Assembly: GCA_002490665.1 (NCBI GenBank)
Contig: DKUL01000067.1
Span: 30,306 to 94,305, forward strand
Source: Lachnospiraceae bacterium UBA7205
Lineage (GTDB): Bacteria > Bacillota > Clostridia > Lachnospirales > Lachnospiraceae
Reading direction: 5' to 3'
Length of the DNA stretch: 64,000 nt
Shown one piece after another: positions 16,944-26,134 of this stretch (its first letter is position 1; each line of letters begins with the position of its first letter). The position numbers and the translations under genes are program-made. The notes beneath the pieces are model-generated. The model worked only from the letters and a program-made list of their open reading frames with translations, ran no database searches and was not told the origin of the DNA.

Positions 16944-18446
16944 ATGTACGAAAATAACGACAACTATTCACAGCAGCCGGAATCACAGGGAAGCTCAGGC
17001 CATGTATACCAGGAATATTATTATTCTGCCGGGGCTCCAAACGGAAATTACGGACAGACCATCGATGCGGCGCCCGCCAGAAAGGCGAAAAAGACAGGCG
17101 GTTTTGGAAAGAAGGCAGTCTCTGTCGCATGTCTCGGGCTGGTGTTTGGCGTGTCGGCAGGCGCGGCTTTCAGTATTCCGGCATCCTTTGCGGCAAAAGA
17201 CCTGCGGGCTGCCAAGCTTGAAGTGCAGCAGATGCAGAGTTCCCTGAACACCTCAGGCAAAACGCCGCTCTCAACAACGGCAAACTCCCTTTCCGCTTCC
17301 AATGCCGTCATGAACGCGGACAGCTCGGCGACGGTAGCCGCAATCGTTGACAACTGCCTGCCAAGTGTCGTTTCCATTACCAACAAGGGCGTAACGGAGG
17401 TGCGCACCATGTTCGGCACTTACCAGCAGGATGCCGAGAGCAGCGGTTCCGGCATCATTATCGGCGAGAACGACAAAGAACTTTTAATCGTTACAAATTA
17501 CCATGTTGTTTCCGGAAGCAATGAGTTAAGCGTAGTATTCAGCTATGATGAGGACAGCGACAATCCATCACTGGTAGGCGCAAAAATCAAAGGCTATGTC
17601 GCAGACAAGGACCTCGCCGTCATCTCCGTTTCCCTTGACGATATCACCGACGAGATGCGCTCCAAGATAAAGGTTGCCACGATAGGTGATTCCTCAAGCC
17701 TTACGCTCGGTCAGGAGGTTGTCGCAATCGGAAACGCACTGGGCTATGGACAGTCCGTGACAACCGGCATTATCAGCGCCCTTGGGCGAAACGTGACGGT
17801 GTCCGATGACAACGGCGGGGAAATCACAAACAAACTAATCCAGACAGATGCTGCCATCAATCCGGGGAATTCAGGCGGAGCCCTCTTAAACATGAACGGG
17901 GAATTAATCGGCATCAATTCCGTGAAGGTTTCCTCCAGCTCTGTTGAAGGCATGGGATATGCAATCCCGATATCCGACGTGCAGTCCATTATCGAGGAGC
18001 TTATGCTGAAAGAGACAAGGGATGTCGTAGCGGAGGAAAACCGCGGTTATCTTGGCATCAATCCGATTGACGTGACAAATGAAATTTACGAGACATACGG
18101 AATGCCTGTCGGCATTTACATCAACAATGTATACGACAATTCCCCTGCTGCCAACGCGGGTCTGGTCAAGGGAAACATTATCACAAAGTTTGATGGTCAG
18201 ACGGTAAAGAGCAAAAACGAACTCACCTCGCTGATGACTTACTACAAGGCAGGCGAAACCGTTGACGTTATCGCCATGGTTCAGAGCTCCGAAGGATATG
18301 TTGAAAAAACATTTCAGGTCACGCTTGGAAACAATGAGATTTTCGGGGATGACGCAGAAACCGCAGAGACACAGCAGAAGCGGCAGCCCGACAACAATGC
18401 GGGTGACTACTACAACCCATTTAACTACTTCTGGTCTATCCCTTAA
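16944..18446 (+). CDS. htrA: HtrA/DegP-type membrane-anchored serine protease with PDZ domain
   Basis: 500 aa. A cytoplasmic N-tail rich in Tyr, Asn and Gln (1-50) is followed by one membrane segment (~57-80), a linker, a trypsin-like domain and one PDZ domain (~350-460). The catalytic triad is His187 (TNYHVV), Asp223 (DKDLAVI) and Ser310 (INPGNSGGAL). It degrades or refolds damaged proteins at the outer face of the membrane. GAAAGGAGA precedes the ATG. It is a single gene ending at a strong palindrome. The ~240-bp divergent region to the kinase gene holds its promoter, but I could not choose one pair of boxes. Confidence 0.95.
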   Translation: MYENNDNYSQQPESQGSSGHVYQEYYYSAGAPNGNYGQTIDAAPARKAKKTGGFGKKAVSVACLGLVFGVSAGAAFSIPASFAAKDLRAAKLEVQQMQSSLNTSGKTPLSTTANSLSASNAVMNADSSATVAAIVDNCLPSVVSITNKGVTEVRTMFGTYQQDAESSGSGIIIGENDKELLIVTNYHVVSGSNELSVVFSYDEDSDNPSLVGAKIKGYVADKDLAVISVSLDDITDEMRSKIKVATIGDSSSLTLGQEVVAIGNALGYGQSVTTGIISALGRNVTVSDDNGGEITNKLIQTDAAINPGNSGGALLNMNGELIGINSVKVSSSSVEGMGYAIPISDVQSIIEELMLKETRDVVAEENRGYLGINPIDVTNEIYETYGMPVGIYINNVYDNSPAANAGLVKGNIITKFDGQTVKSKNELTSLMTYYKAGETVDVIAMVQSSEGYVEKTFQVTLGNNEIFGDDAETAETQQKRQPDNNAGDYYNPFNYFWSIP

Positions 18447-18463
18447 TATACAATTATATTGCA

Positions 18464-18499
18464 AAATGGGCAGGGGAAAAGCTTTTCCCCTGCCCATTT
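18464..18499. terminator. Perfect 36-bp palindromic bidirectional terminator
   Basis: Arms AAATGGGCAGGGGAAAAG and its exact complement, between the converging htrA and PfkB genes. A- and T-runs lie at the ends on both strands. Confidence 0.85.
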
Positions 18500-18505
18500 G
18501 CATAT

Positions 18506-19594
18506 TCACAACTCTATTTTTGCCCTTTCCGCTATTGCGGGAATGCATAGCTGCGGGTTAATCGCTTCCGTGCTCTCCACTGCCATGCCCTGTACTGCCA
18601 GACCGATTTTTGCCATCTGCCTGACACCCAGATGCTTCATAAACCCAAAAACCACACCTGCCATGAATGCATCCTTTGCACCGTTCCAATTGACAATTTC
18701 ACCGTTTGTACCATTCATCATCAGCTGTTCGTCATTACATGCATAGTATACACCCTTGTTTTCCATTACGATAAAAACATTTTTCACGCCGCTTTCCAAA
18801 ATTATATCCGCCACGCGCTCGAGGGAATCCTTGTCTGTAATATGTACGCCGCCGCCAAGCACCTCTGCCTCCGCCTTGTTTGCCACCACTGTAGTAAGCT
18901 TATCCAGAACCGGAAGTAATTTCTCTGCCTTTTTTGTTGACACCGAGGATGCAAAGACAGGCGCCTTGCAGTTTGCACAGACATGCTCGATTGTCTGTGT
19001 CGGTATATTGGTGTCAAGCACAACCAGCCGCGCCCTGTTCATCTGCTCCATCTTGGATGCGATATATTTTGCAGTCAGGTTCTCATAGATGCCGGTATCG
19101 GACACCGCAAGCTTCATATTTCCCCTTTCATCCGTTATATACAGATACGTCGAAGTGTCCCCCTTGGCAGTCTTTAAGGAATCTGTAATGTCAATCCCCA
19201 AGTCCTCGCAGCTTTCAATAATCCTGCGCGCATTGGTGTCACCGCCGATGGCGGTAATGAATTTTACGTCGACACCGAGCAGCCTTAGGTTGTGGGCTAT
19301 ATTCCTTCCGACGCCGCCAAGGGAGCGGATTGTCCTGCCGGCGTTGGAATCCTCCTCAACCAGCGCATCCTCTGGTATTCCTCCAATATCAATATTGGCG
19401 CCCCCGACAACGGTACAGTAGCTTGGTCCGTTTGTCACATATCCCTTTCCAAGAATATACCCTTTTTTCATCAGATTAGAGATATGGACTGCTGCTGAAG
19501 AACGGGCTATCCCTGCCTTTGCTGCGAGCTCCTCCTGTGAGATCATCGGGTTCTCCGTTATCCACTGAAATATCTGTGCCTCTCTGTTTGTCAT
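18506..19594 (-). CDS. Winged-HTH/PfkB fusion kinase, pseudouridine-kinase type
   Basis: 362 aa. Residues 1-55 are a winged helix-turn-helix (REAQIFQWITENPMISQEELAAKAG, read in two parts) and ~60-355 a PfkB kinase domain (TVVGGANIDIGG; SLGGVGRNIAHNLRLLG; ending in the GxxD region). HTH-PfkB fusions of this layout are usually pseudouridine kinases (PsuK, YeiC). Two cautions apply. The conserved GAGDAF motif reads GAKDAF here, with Lys at a backbone-binding glycine, although the catalytic Asp stays. Also, no psuG glycosidase gene is nearby. Substrate is therefore open. Confidence 0.75.
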   Translation of the reverse strand: MTNREAQIFQWITENPMISQEELAAKAGIARSSAAVHISNLMKKGYILGKGYVTNGPSYCTVVGGANIDIGGIPEDALVEEDSNAGRTIRSLGGVGRNIAHNLRLLGVDVKFITAIGGDTNARRIIESCEDLGIDITDSLKTAKGDTSTYLYITDERGNMKLAVSDTGIYENLTAKYIASKMEQMNRARLVVLDTNIPTQTIEHVCANCKAPVFASSVSTKKAEKLLPVLDKLTTVVANKAEAEVLGGGVHITDKDSLERVADIILESGVKNVFIVMENKGVYYACNDEQLMMNGTNGEIVNWNGAKDAFMAGVVFGFMKHLGVRQMAKIGLAVQGMAVESTEAINPQLCIPAIAERAKIEL

Positions 19595-19887
19595 TATAAA
19601 CTCCTTTTCTCCATCTACTAAATATCTAAGAAAGTGCCATTATTTGCTATTTTTTTAATGATAACACCCTAAAAAAACACTGTCAATGCAATATTATGTA
19701 ACGCGCGAAACAAAATATCGATTGTCACTGCCACTCCGTTCCGGCAATGAATAAAAATCCATTTTCCAGTGTACATTCCGCCTGCAATTTGCTATACTTA
19801 TACTGGCAGTCGAAAATACTGACTGCCCAGCATAAACGGGCAGGAAAATGCCAGATAATCAGAATAATTTTCAGGAGGTTTTTATAT

Positions 19888-20820
19888 ATGAGCAAAAAGA
19901 AAGTCGTCGTCGCGCTGGGACATGATGCGCTGGGCTCCACAATCCTCAAACAGCTTGATGCCGTCAGAAAGACTGCAAAGGCACTTGCGGACTTAGTGGA
20001 GGCAGATTACCAGCTGACAATCACGCATAGCAATGGGCACCAGGTGAGCATGATTCACAAGGCAATGACCGAGCTGCGCCGGATTTATCCGGACTATACG
20101 CCCGCGCCCATGTGTGTGTGTTCTGCGATGAGCCAGGGCTATGTGGGCTATGATATCCAGAATTCCCTCAAATCCGAGCTTCTAAGCCGCGGCATCTCAA
20201 AACCGGTCAGCACAATCCTGACACAGGTGACTGTAGACCCATATGACGAGGCATTCTATGAACCCAAAAAGGCGATTGGAAGATATATGTCCAAGGAGGA
20301 TGCCGACATCGAGGTGAATAAAGGAAACTACGTGACACAGCAAGGAGACGGCTACCGCAGGATTGTTGCCGCGCCGCAGCCGATTGACATTGTTGAAATC
20401 GAGGCAATCAAGGCGCTTTCCGATGCCGACCAGATTGTCATTGCGTGCGGCGGCGGCGGTATTCCCGTCATTGAGCAGCAGCATGTGTTAAAGGGCGCCT
20501 CCGCCGTAATCGAAAAGGACAGCATCGCAGGCAGGCTTGCATCCGACTTAAAGGCGGACGAGCTGCTCATCTTGACAAGCGTCGATTATGTGTACCTGGA
20601 CTTTGGAAAAGACAGCGAACAGCCCTTAAAAACAATGACTGTCGCCGATGCCAAAAAGTACATTGCGGACGGACAGTTCGGCGAGACGGACATGCTTCCA
20701 AAAATCATGGCTGCAATCTCCTATCTCGAAGCCGTTCCCTCAGGCAGGGTTGTCATCACTTCCCTCACCAAAACGGCAGACGCAGTCAACGAAAAAGTGG
20801 GGACTGTCATTACCGCTTAA
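19888..20820 (+). CDS. Carbamate-kinase-family protein with divergent active site
   Basis: 310 aa, the usual carbamate kinase length. The family frame is clear: VVVALG at the start, ACGGGGIPV, AVIEKD, LLILTSVDYVYLDFG and a C-terminal VVITSL. Several conserved motifs differ: ALGGNAL reads ALGHDAL (His12, Asp13), THGNGPQVG reads THSNGHQVS, TDVD reads TSVD, and GSMGPK reads TDMLPK. It may still make ATP from carbamoyl phosphate, or act on another acyl phosphate. No arcA or arcB is in the window. The start follows AGGAGG; an upstream extension is rejected. It converges with lspA, the stop codons overlapping by four bases. Confidence 0.75.
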   Translation: MSKKKVVVALGHDALGSTILKQLDAVRKTAKALADLVEADYQLTITHSNGHQVSMIHKAMTELRRIYPDYTPAPMCVCSAMSQGYVGYDIQNSLKSELLSRGISKPVSTILTQVTVDPYDEAFYEPKKAIGRYMSKEDADIEVNKGNYVTQQGDGYRRIVAAPQPIDIVEIEAIKALSDADQIVIACGGGGIPVIEQQHVLKGASAVIEKDSIAGRLASDLKADELLILTSVDYVYLDFGKDSEQPLKTMTVADAKKYIADGQFGETDMLPKIMAAISYLEAVPSGRVVITSLTKTADAVNEKVGTVITA

Positions 20821-21305
20821 TTTTTGTCCAGCCCGCTTATCACGAACAGCATGGCGCCAATTATGATTCCAAAGTCAGCGAGGTTAAATACAATGGTGTT
20901 CAGCCTGTCTACAAGCCTTTTCCATATCCGGAGCCTGCATCTTCCTGTGTCTATGTGAAAAGAAAAATAATCGACCACGTATTTTCTTTTCAGGCGGTCA
21001 TATGTATTGCTGTAGGCTCCCCCGAGTATCAGGGCTAGACCTGTATTTAACAGCCCCCTGCCTTTCATGCCGAGCGTCACGACAAACATTCCTGTCACAA
21101 AGGCACTGAACACGAGCGAGAGCAGCGCCACAAAATGCTGGTGCTTCTCTCCTATATTCAGCATGGCGCCTCTGTTGTGGTATTTTTTTACGACTATCTT
21201 TTCACCGAACGGTAATCTGCCACCCGGACTTTCGCCTTTTTCCACAAAATGCTTAATGATGCCGTCCCCGGCAAAAAGTGACACAATTGTCATAATATAT
21301 GGCAT
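20817..21305 (-). CDS. lspA: Lipoprotein signal peptidase (signal peptidase II)
   Basis: 162 aa with four membrane segments. It cleaves prolipoprotein signal peptides in front of the lipidated Cys. Family motifs are the NRGAMLN box, GGAYSNTYDRL with one catalytic Asp, VVDYFSF, and FNLADFGIIIGA with the other. A somewhat longer stretch than usual (RCRLRIWKRLVDRLN) lies between the two Asp motifs. The start was set at the ATG after AGGAGGG; this start region is part of a 13-bp inverted repeat. A lipoprotein gene lies just upstream on the same strand. Confidence 0.88.
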   Translation of the reverse strand: MPYIMTIVSLFAGDGIIKHFVEKGESPGGRLPFGEKIVVKKYHNRGAMLNIGEKHQHFVALLSLVFSAFVTGMFVVTLGMKGRGLLNTGLALILGGAYSNTYDRLKRKYVVDYFSFHIDTGRCRLRIWKRLVDRLNTIVFNLADFGIIIGAMLFVISGLDKN

Positions 21306-21360
21306 ATCCCCACGCCCTCCTATCATTGATACTCTAACGCTATCACAGGCGTGGGGATAT
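21304..21360 (-). promoter_or_regulatory. Inverted repeat enclosing the lspA ribosome binding site
   Basis: ATATCCCCACGCC and GGCGTGGGGATAT, perfect 13-bp arms 31 bases apart. In the lspA mRNA the 3' arm runs into the start codon and the AGGAGG sits at the loop edge, so folding could limit translation. It could instead be the terminator of the upstream lipoprotein gene, but there is no T-run. Confidence 0.5.
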
Positions 21361-21371
21361 GTCAATCGGAA

Positions 21372-22529
21372 CTATCTTGATATATTTCCTTGTATTACTG
21401 TGTCCGCGGCATCATTATTCCGCGCCGTGTTTGCATTGCTCGTGTCTGTCTCACTGGGATTCGTTCCCTCATTTTCTGTTCCGTTGGTGTTTGTGCCTGT
21501 GGCATTGCCGCCGTTCGTGCCTGTACCGCCGGGATTTACCGTAGTTGAGCCATTTGTATTTGTTCCATTCGAATTTGTTCCATTGTTATTGGTTCCATTC
21601 GTGTTTGTGTCCTGCGCGTTTGTGCCGGTGCTGCTGATATTTTTTACGTCAAGCCTGTCATGCAGACCCCTGTAAAACTCTTCCATGGTGTCGTTAATCT
21701 TAAAGTCGTTTGACTGTAAAACATTGATATACTCTGCAACGATTTTTCCGAGGTTGCTGTCCTTATTTGCCTCTGCAAACTGCTGGTAGTACTGAAGCGA
21801 TTCCCTGTCGACCACGTCATTTGTCTCGCCCTTGTAATAGTGCTCAATGCCTTGTGTCCTGTCATACCCGCCGCTGATTGCGTTGGTCGCAATTTCCTCA
21901 TACAGTCTTGCCGCGGCATCGGAGGACGTTTCGTTTGGATATTTTGCCAGATGCTGCTCGAACAGCACCGCACGCTCTAACATTTCTGACAAGGTCATGT
22001 TGATTTCTTTCCTGTTTTCCTCATTGGACATTGCCATTGACGGCTTTTCGCCCTCAAGGCGCATCAGCTCCATAAAGGCTATCATGTCCTCCGGCATATA
22101 CTGTCTGCTGTCCTCAAGCCTTGTAAAATCAATGTCCCTGACATCGCTTCCAAAACCTAACAGACCTTTAAAAAAATTCTTTACATCACTTACTGCCGCG
22201 CCTGCAATATTGGTGTTGATATAGTCAATAATACTGTTGGGGTCGGTATTTTCGTCCCCTATCATCGCGTCAAAATCACTGTAGTCGCCTGCCGCGGCGC
22301 CAGAACCACCTTCAGTGCCGTCTTCGTTTGCGCCGTCGCTGCTGCCGCTCTCATTGGTCTGGGACTGGTCCACGCCTGTCAGCGGGTCTTTGTTCTGGTT
22401 CGTGTTGCTGCGCTTGCCGCAAGCGGATATCGAGAGCGCACAGGTGAGGCAGACTGCTGTGAGCACGGCCTTGTGTGCCATTGATTTTCTGGTGTTGACT
22501 GGTTTTTCTTTTATCAATATTTTTTTCAT
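21372..22529 (-). CDS. Lipoprotein of unknown function with Asn-Gly-Thr-rich tail
   Basis: 385 aa. A signal peptide ends in a lipobox (SISAC, Cys ~37), so the protein is lipidated and anchored outside the membrane. Residues ~38-85 are a Ser/Gly/Asp-rich linker, ~85-290 a helical domain (for example MLERAVLFEQHLAKYPNE), and ~290-385 a low-complexity tail built from NGT/TNG units such as NTNGTNNNGTN. I recognise no family. The tail resembles wall-spanning linkers. It is followed by lspA 66 bp downstream. Confidence 0.75.
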   Translation of the reverse strand: MKKILIKEKPVNTRKSMAHKAVLTAVCLTCALSISACGKRSNTNQNKDPLTGVDQSQTNESGSSDGANEDGTEGGSGAAAGDYSDFDAMIGDENTDPNSIIDYINTNIAGAAVSDVKNFFKGLLGFGSDVRDIDFTRLEDSRQYMPEDMIAFMELMRLEGEKPSMAMSNEENRKEINMTLSEMLERAVLFEQHLAKYPNETSSDAAARLYEEIATNAISGGYDRTQGIEHYYKGETNDVVDRESLQYYQQFAEANKDSNLGKIVAEYINVLQSNDFKINDTMEEFYRGLHDRLDVKNISSTGTNAQDTNTNGTNNNGTNSNGTNTNGSTTVNPGGTGTNGGNATGTNTNGTENEGTNPSETDTSNANTARNNDAADTVIQGNISR

Positions 22530-22626
22530 AATGAATCCTCCATGAGTTGCTAAGTTACTGTGTTTGTCTTAGCATTTCTCACTTTCGGAAAATTATGCAG
22601 GGAGATGGGGGTTTTGAAAAAAATAC

Positions 22627-25600
22627 TTATTCTTCATCCGCCGTCCAAAAATCTTCGATACTTATCTTTGGAAGCGACTTTACATTCAAATTATGGTAGG
22701 TTGATAATGAACTGAGCTGTTCACGAATCATACTGTACTCCTGAACGATTTCTTTGGCTTCTTTCTGGTAGAGACATTGTACAATCTGTTGAAATTGCCG
22801 TTCAAAATATTGTTTCAAGCGAGCCGCATTTTCCAAAAGCCATATGATAAACGGATGATCCGATGTAATTCCCCTGCGATAATCTGAATCAGCATTACAA
22901 ATATATTTTCGACTTTTATCACTCGCAGCTTTACAGAACATCATTGGTGGGAAAATATCATACACATCTTCGCTCGAAGCCTTTTCTTTTGGGTAAAATG
23001 ATATAATCTGTCCCTGCTCATAATTTATTGTCATGGAATAATTATCCTGTAGATAAGCAAGCGCATACTTATATATGATATGCTTTATATCGCGACCAAA
23101 TATTGCATGTATACCATCATGAAATTCCAATCCTAAATCTACCTTTTTTTGAAAAGTCTGTATAATTTCTTCTACACAATTTTGATTATTTTGAGTCATC
23201 CACTGCCCTACAGAAGAATTAACGATTTCTCTCCACTCTGTTAAAGGAACATTATTCCACTCCTTCAATGCATACATATTGTTATGGAGAACAGAATGTT
23301 TATTTAAAAGACCACTAATTACCACCAACACTTTTAATGGTAAATCTACTATTTTAGAACGACTCACTTGAACCATAGGTTTCCATTCGCCATCTAATAA
23401 AATTATTATATTGTACCCATTTTTACGAGTATAATTATAACGTACCCCATCTGCTATCACACCTCGATATACACATGCAATATTGAAACTTTGCCTTAAT
23501 CCCAATATTGAATTCATACCAAAGCACTGACATTCATCAATACCAAAGTTCATACCTTTTTCATGACAATAGTTTGAATAATATCTCCAAGCATCTTCCA
23601 ATCTCAGCTGCCCCTGAAATGGATTCCAGGCTTCCCCTAACTGACCTTCTGTTTCAGGACAAGAAACAAATGTTTCAAACTTCTTCCCTATAGCGTCCGT
23701 TTCTGCTACTCCATACCTCTCTTTTAAATCATGCCAGCTGCCTAATACTATTCGCCTTTCTTTATCTTCTCTATAAATATGCCCCCTTGTATTTTTACTT
23801 AAAAGAGTGATAATTAGAACGTCTTCATCCATATATTCTACATGGCCAGACACTATATAATCCTGATCCTTTGCCCTCCACCGTAACTCTTTCTCAAATC
23901 GTACTTCATATTTTACAATCACACCGGAAAAATCCGGCAGAACTTGATTTTCCTCAGTATCCAGTGGTATCACCGTCATCACAATCTTAGGATAATTTCC
24001 CTGTACAGCAGGAAAGCACTCATCAAACTTTTTTTTCAGCTCCTCACTCAATTCATAAACATTTTCTCCTGCCATTTCTTGAACTGCCTGCATTGTTTCT
24101 TTATAAGTCCGTCCCACACGCTTATCATTATAATATACAGGCACTCTTGCCGCGCAGAGATATTTCTCAACCGTCTCGCGCAGATTCAAAGCCCCCAGCT
24201 TTCCCGGATTTAACCGGAGCACAATGGATGTGCCTGGTTTTACCCTGTAACCATTCCGTTCCACCCTGCCGTTATTGCTGTCATCATAAAAACTCGGCAT
24301 AGGAAGCGGTACATCTGCCTGATGGTTCTCTGCCTGATTTTTAATTGTAAAGTAGCCTGTCAACCCTGTCACCGAAAGCCGCAGCCCATATTTTACTGCC
24401 TGTGAGGATCGCGAAACCGCCTCCTCCCGACTATTTTTTTCGGGATCAAAGTAAAGCGTTGACACCTCCACGCTGTCTCCGCAAAGAAAACAGGATAAGA
24501 ATCCAATTCCAAAACGACTGATTCCACGAAACTCTTTTGTGTGACCATGGGCAGATAAATCCCTTTTCAGTTCCTGCGAAGTATAGTAAGAATTTCCAAC
24601 CTTCAAAAAATAGCGCTGCATCATACCCAGTGTCATTCCAGTCCCCTGGTCGTCGATCCGGAACCACAGATTTCCCTCACTGTCACTCCATTCCCAGAAA
24701 TAAATGCGCGCATCTTCCAGCACAAACGAAGAATCCATCTGATCGCGAAGCAGTGTCGCATCAATTGCGTTCTGTAACAGCTCACGCACAAACACATCGC
24801 GATTATCATAAAGATTTTCCCCCATCAACAGCGTCAGAATCCGATCCTGATCCATTGTAAGGCAGAAATCACCGCTCATATATCCGTCAGATTCAATTTC
24901 CCTGCGCGAAACTGCACGCGGAAACGTAAATTCCTGCCGCCATCCTGCTTTACAATATCTCTGTAATCTGGCGCAATTCCCCAGTTCATCATCCACCCAG
25001 TCCAGAAAGTTCCTGACTGCGTGCTCAATCGCCGGATTTTTACATCGCGCTTTATATGGCAGTTCCTTCGCGGACGGCGAATCCGGATACCGAAAGCCCG
25101 CCGATGCCTGATGTTTGTCCCATTCCTCACGGCTCTTTTCACTGTATGCCGTGTTGCCATACAGCACCCTCGGTGCACGCGTATCGTCAAAATCCAGCAA
25201 ATCCGCCAGCCGAAGCAGCAGCGCACAAAACAAGGGATCCACATTACCTGCTTCCAGATATTGCAAATCCGGATTGTTCTGTAATTCCATTGGCTCTTCC
25301 CCATGTGCCTGACAGACGGCTAAAATATACCGTTTCGAAATAATTTGCACGGGACAGCCCGCAAACAAATCCTTCCACGCATTACCCGACAACACATCAG
25401 AAACCCGAAACGGATGCAGTGTGCGAAGATACCACTGCCGAACCTCTTCTGACCAGTCATCTGGCGTATAGCCAATCAGCTCCGGACAATGCTCTGCCAA
25501 AAACTTTTTGTAACCCGCCTCATCCTCAAAGCAAAACGCCTTATCATCTTCTGTGTAAACCATTCCCAGGTCATGCAGCGATGCCGCCAGAATCAGAAGC

Positions 25601-25854
25601 TCAATTTCCTCAGCCGTCAGTTTCTCCGTCCAGTCACCCAGCAGCCCGCCCATGGCGTCCAGCACATTTAAAACATGTGTCTCATCATGCAGCGTATAAT
25701 TTCTGAATTCCTGCGCTACTTCCTTTAAATTTATTACAGCCGTTTCATAAACTTTTTTCATCCAGGTTATTCTTTCATCATTTGCCGGCAATTTATTCAA
25801 ATAAACATGCCACAGCTTCGTATTCTCCAATACACTTGACCGTTTCATCATCAT
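22627..25854 (-). CDS. Large HD-domain plus Hsp90-type (GHKL) ATPase protein
   Basis: 1075 aa, soluble. Residues ~50-230 form an HD phosphohydrolase-like domain with His60 (HDETH), His94-Asp95 (ASLHDLGMVY), His184 (CQAHGE) and Asp218 (LRLADLLDFDD). Residues ~335-480 are a Hsp90/MutL-type ATPase: N box with Glu358, Asn362 and Asp365 (FVRELLQNAID), G1 DDQGTGMT (402-408) and G2 ISRFGIGF (445-452). The remaining ~590 residues are unrecognised apart from an Hsp90-like middle region. The last ~450 codons are visibly more AT-rich than the first part. It is not HtpG, which lacks an HD domain. A sensor or defence role is possible but unproven. Confidence 0.75.
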   Translation of the reverse strand: MMMKRSSVLENTKLWHVYLNKLPANDERITWMKKVYETAVINLKEVAQEFRNYTLHDETHVLNVLDAMGGLLGDWTEKLTAEEIELLILAASLHDLGMVYTEDDKAFCFEDEAGYKKFLAEHCPELIGYTPDDWSEEVRQWYLRTLHPFRVSDVLSGNAWKDLFAGCPVQIISKRYILAVCQAHGEEPMELQNNPDLQYLEAGNVDPLFCALLLRLADLLDFDDTRAPRVLYGNTAYSEKSREEWDKHQASAGFRYPDSPSAKELPYKARCKNPAIEHAVRNFLDWVDDELGNCARLQRYCKAGWRQEFTFPRAVSRREIESDGYMSGDFCLTMDQDRILTLLMGENLYDNRDVFVRELLQNAIDATLLRDQMDSSFVLEDARIYFWEWSDSEGNLWFRIDDQGTGMTLGMMQRYFLKVGNSYYTSQELKRDLSAHGHTKEFRGISRFGIGFLSCFLCGDSVEVSTLYFDPEKNSREEAVSRSSQAVKYGLRLSVTGLTGYFTIKNQAENHQADVPLPMPSFYDDSNNGRVERNGYRVKPGTSIVLRLNPGKLGALNLRETVEKYLCAARVPVYYNDKRVGRTYKETMQAVQEMAGENVYELSEELKKKFDECFPAVQGNYPKIVMTVIPLDTEENQVLPDFSGVIVKYEVRFEKELRWRAKDQDYIVSGHVEYMDEDVLIITLLSKNTRGHIYREDKERRIVLGSWHDLKERYGVAETDAIGKKFETFVSCPETEGQLGEAWNPFQGQLRLEDAWRYYSNYCHEKGMNFGIDECQCFGMNSILGLRQSFNIACVYRGVIADGVRYNYTRKNGYNIIILLDGEWKPMVQVSRSKIVDLPLKVLVVISGLLNKHSVLHNNMYALKEWNNVPLTEWREIVNSSVGQWMTQNNQNCVEEIIQTFQKKVDLGLEFHDGIHAIFGRDIKHIIYKYALAYLQDNYSMTINYEQGQIISFYPKEKASSEDVYDIFPPMMFCKAASDKSRKYICNADSDYRRGITSDHPFIIWLLENAARLKQYFERQFQQIVQCLYQKEAKEIVQEYSMIREQLSSLSTYHNLNVKSLPKISIEDFWTADEE

Positions 25855-25908
25855 CCTCTAACCACCTTACTTTTGTATCTCTGCAAATACTCTTTGGTAC
25901 CAAGCCAA

Positions 25909-26045
25909 ATGCATCGCCTTAGCGGCATATTTCCCCTGCATGAGGCTGCACAATCGAGTAGGGGAATGACCTTCTCCACTACTCGCGCGCCGGGCGTCCG
26001 TCAGCTCGCTGACATATTCCCTTTGGACGCCCGTGTGCATAAAAA
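25909..26045. repeat. Dispersed palindromic intergenic repeat (REP-like), long copy
   Basis: Contains GCCTTAGCGGCATATTTCC, then CTACTCGCGCGCC and GGGCGTCCGTCAGCTCGCTG with its own dyads, ending CGTGTGCATAAAA. Parts recur at 38936-39041, 47735-47822, 48950-49003 and 54899-54980. Confidence 0.7.
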
Positions 26046-26081
26046 GCTATTAGTACTTCGTAATATCATTACTAATAGCTT
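26044..26081 (-). terminator. Hairpin downstream of the exonuclease gene
   Basis: Perfect arms AAGCTATTAGTA and TACTAATAGCTT around 14 bases, 53 bp beyond the exonuclease stop and directly followed on the minus strand by TTTTTATGCAC. Confidence 0.55.
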
Positions 26082-26134
26082 ACCATATTTTTATAATAAA
26101 AGAAATATATAACTTTTGATGACTTTTTCAAGTT

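Noticed and set aside
21400..21640. Repetitive stretch that might be a CRISPR array
   Set aside because: It is the coding sequence of the Asn-Gly-Thr-rich lipoprotein tail, with short degenerate units and no spacers.
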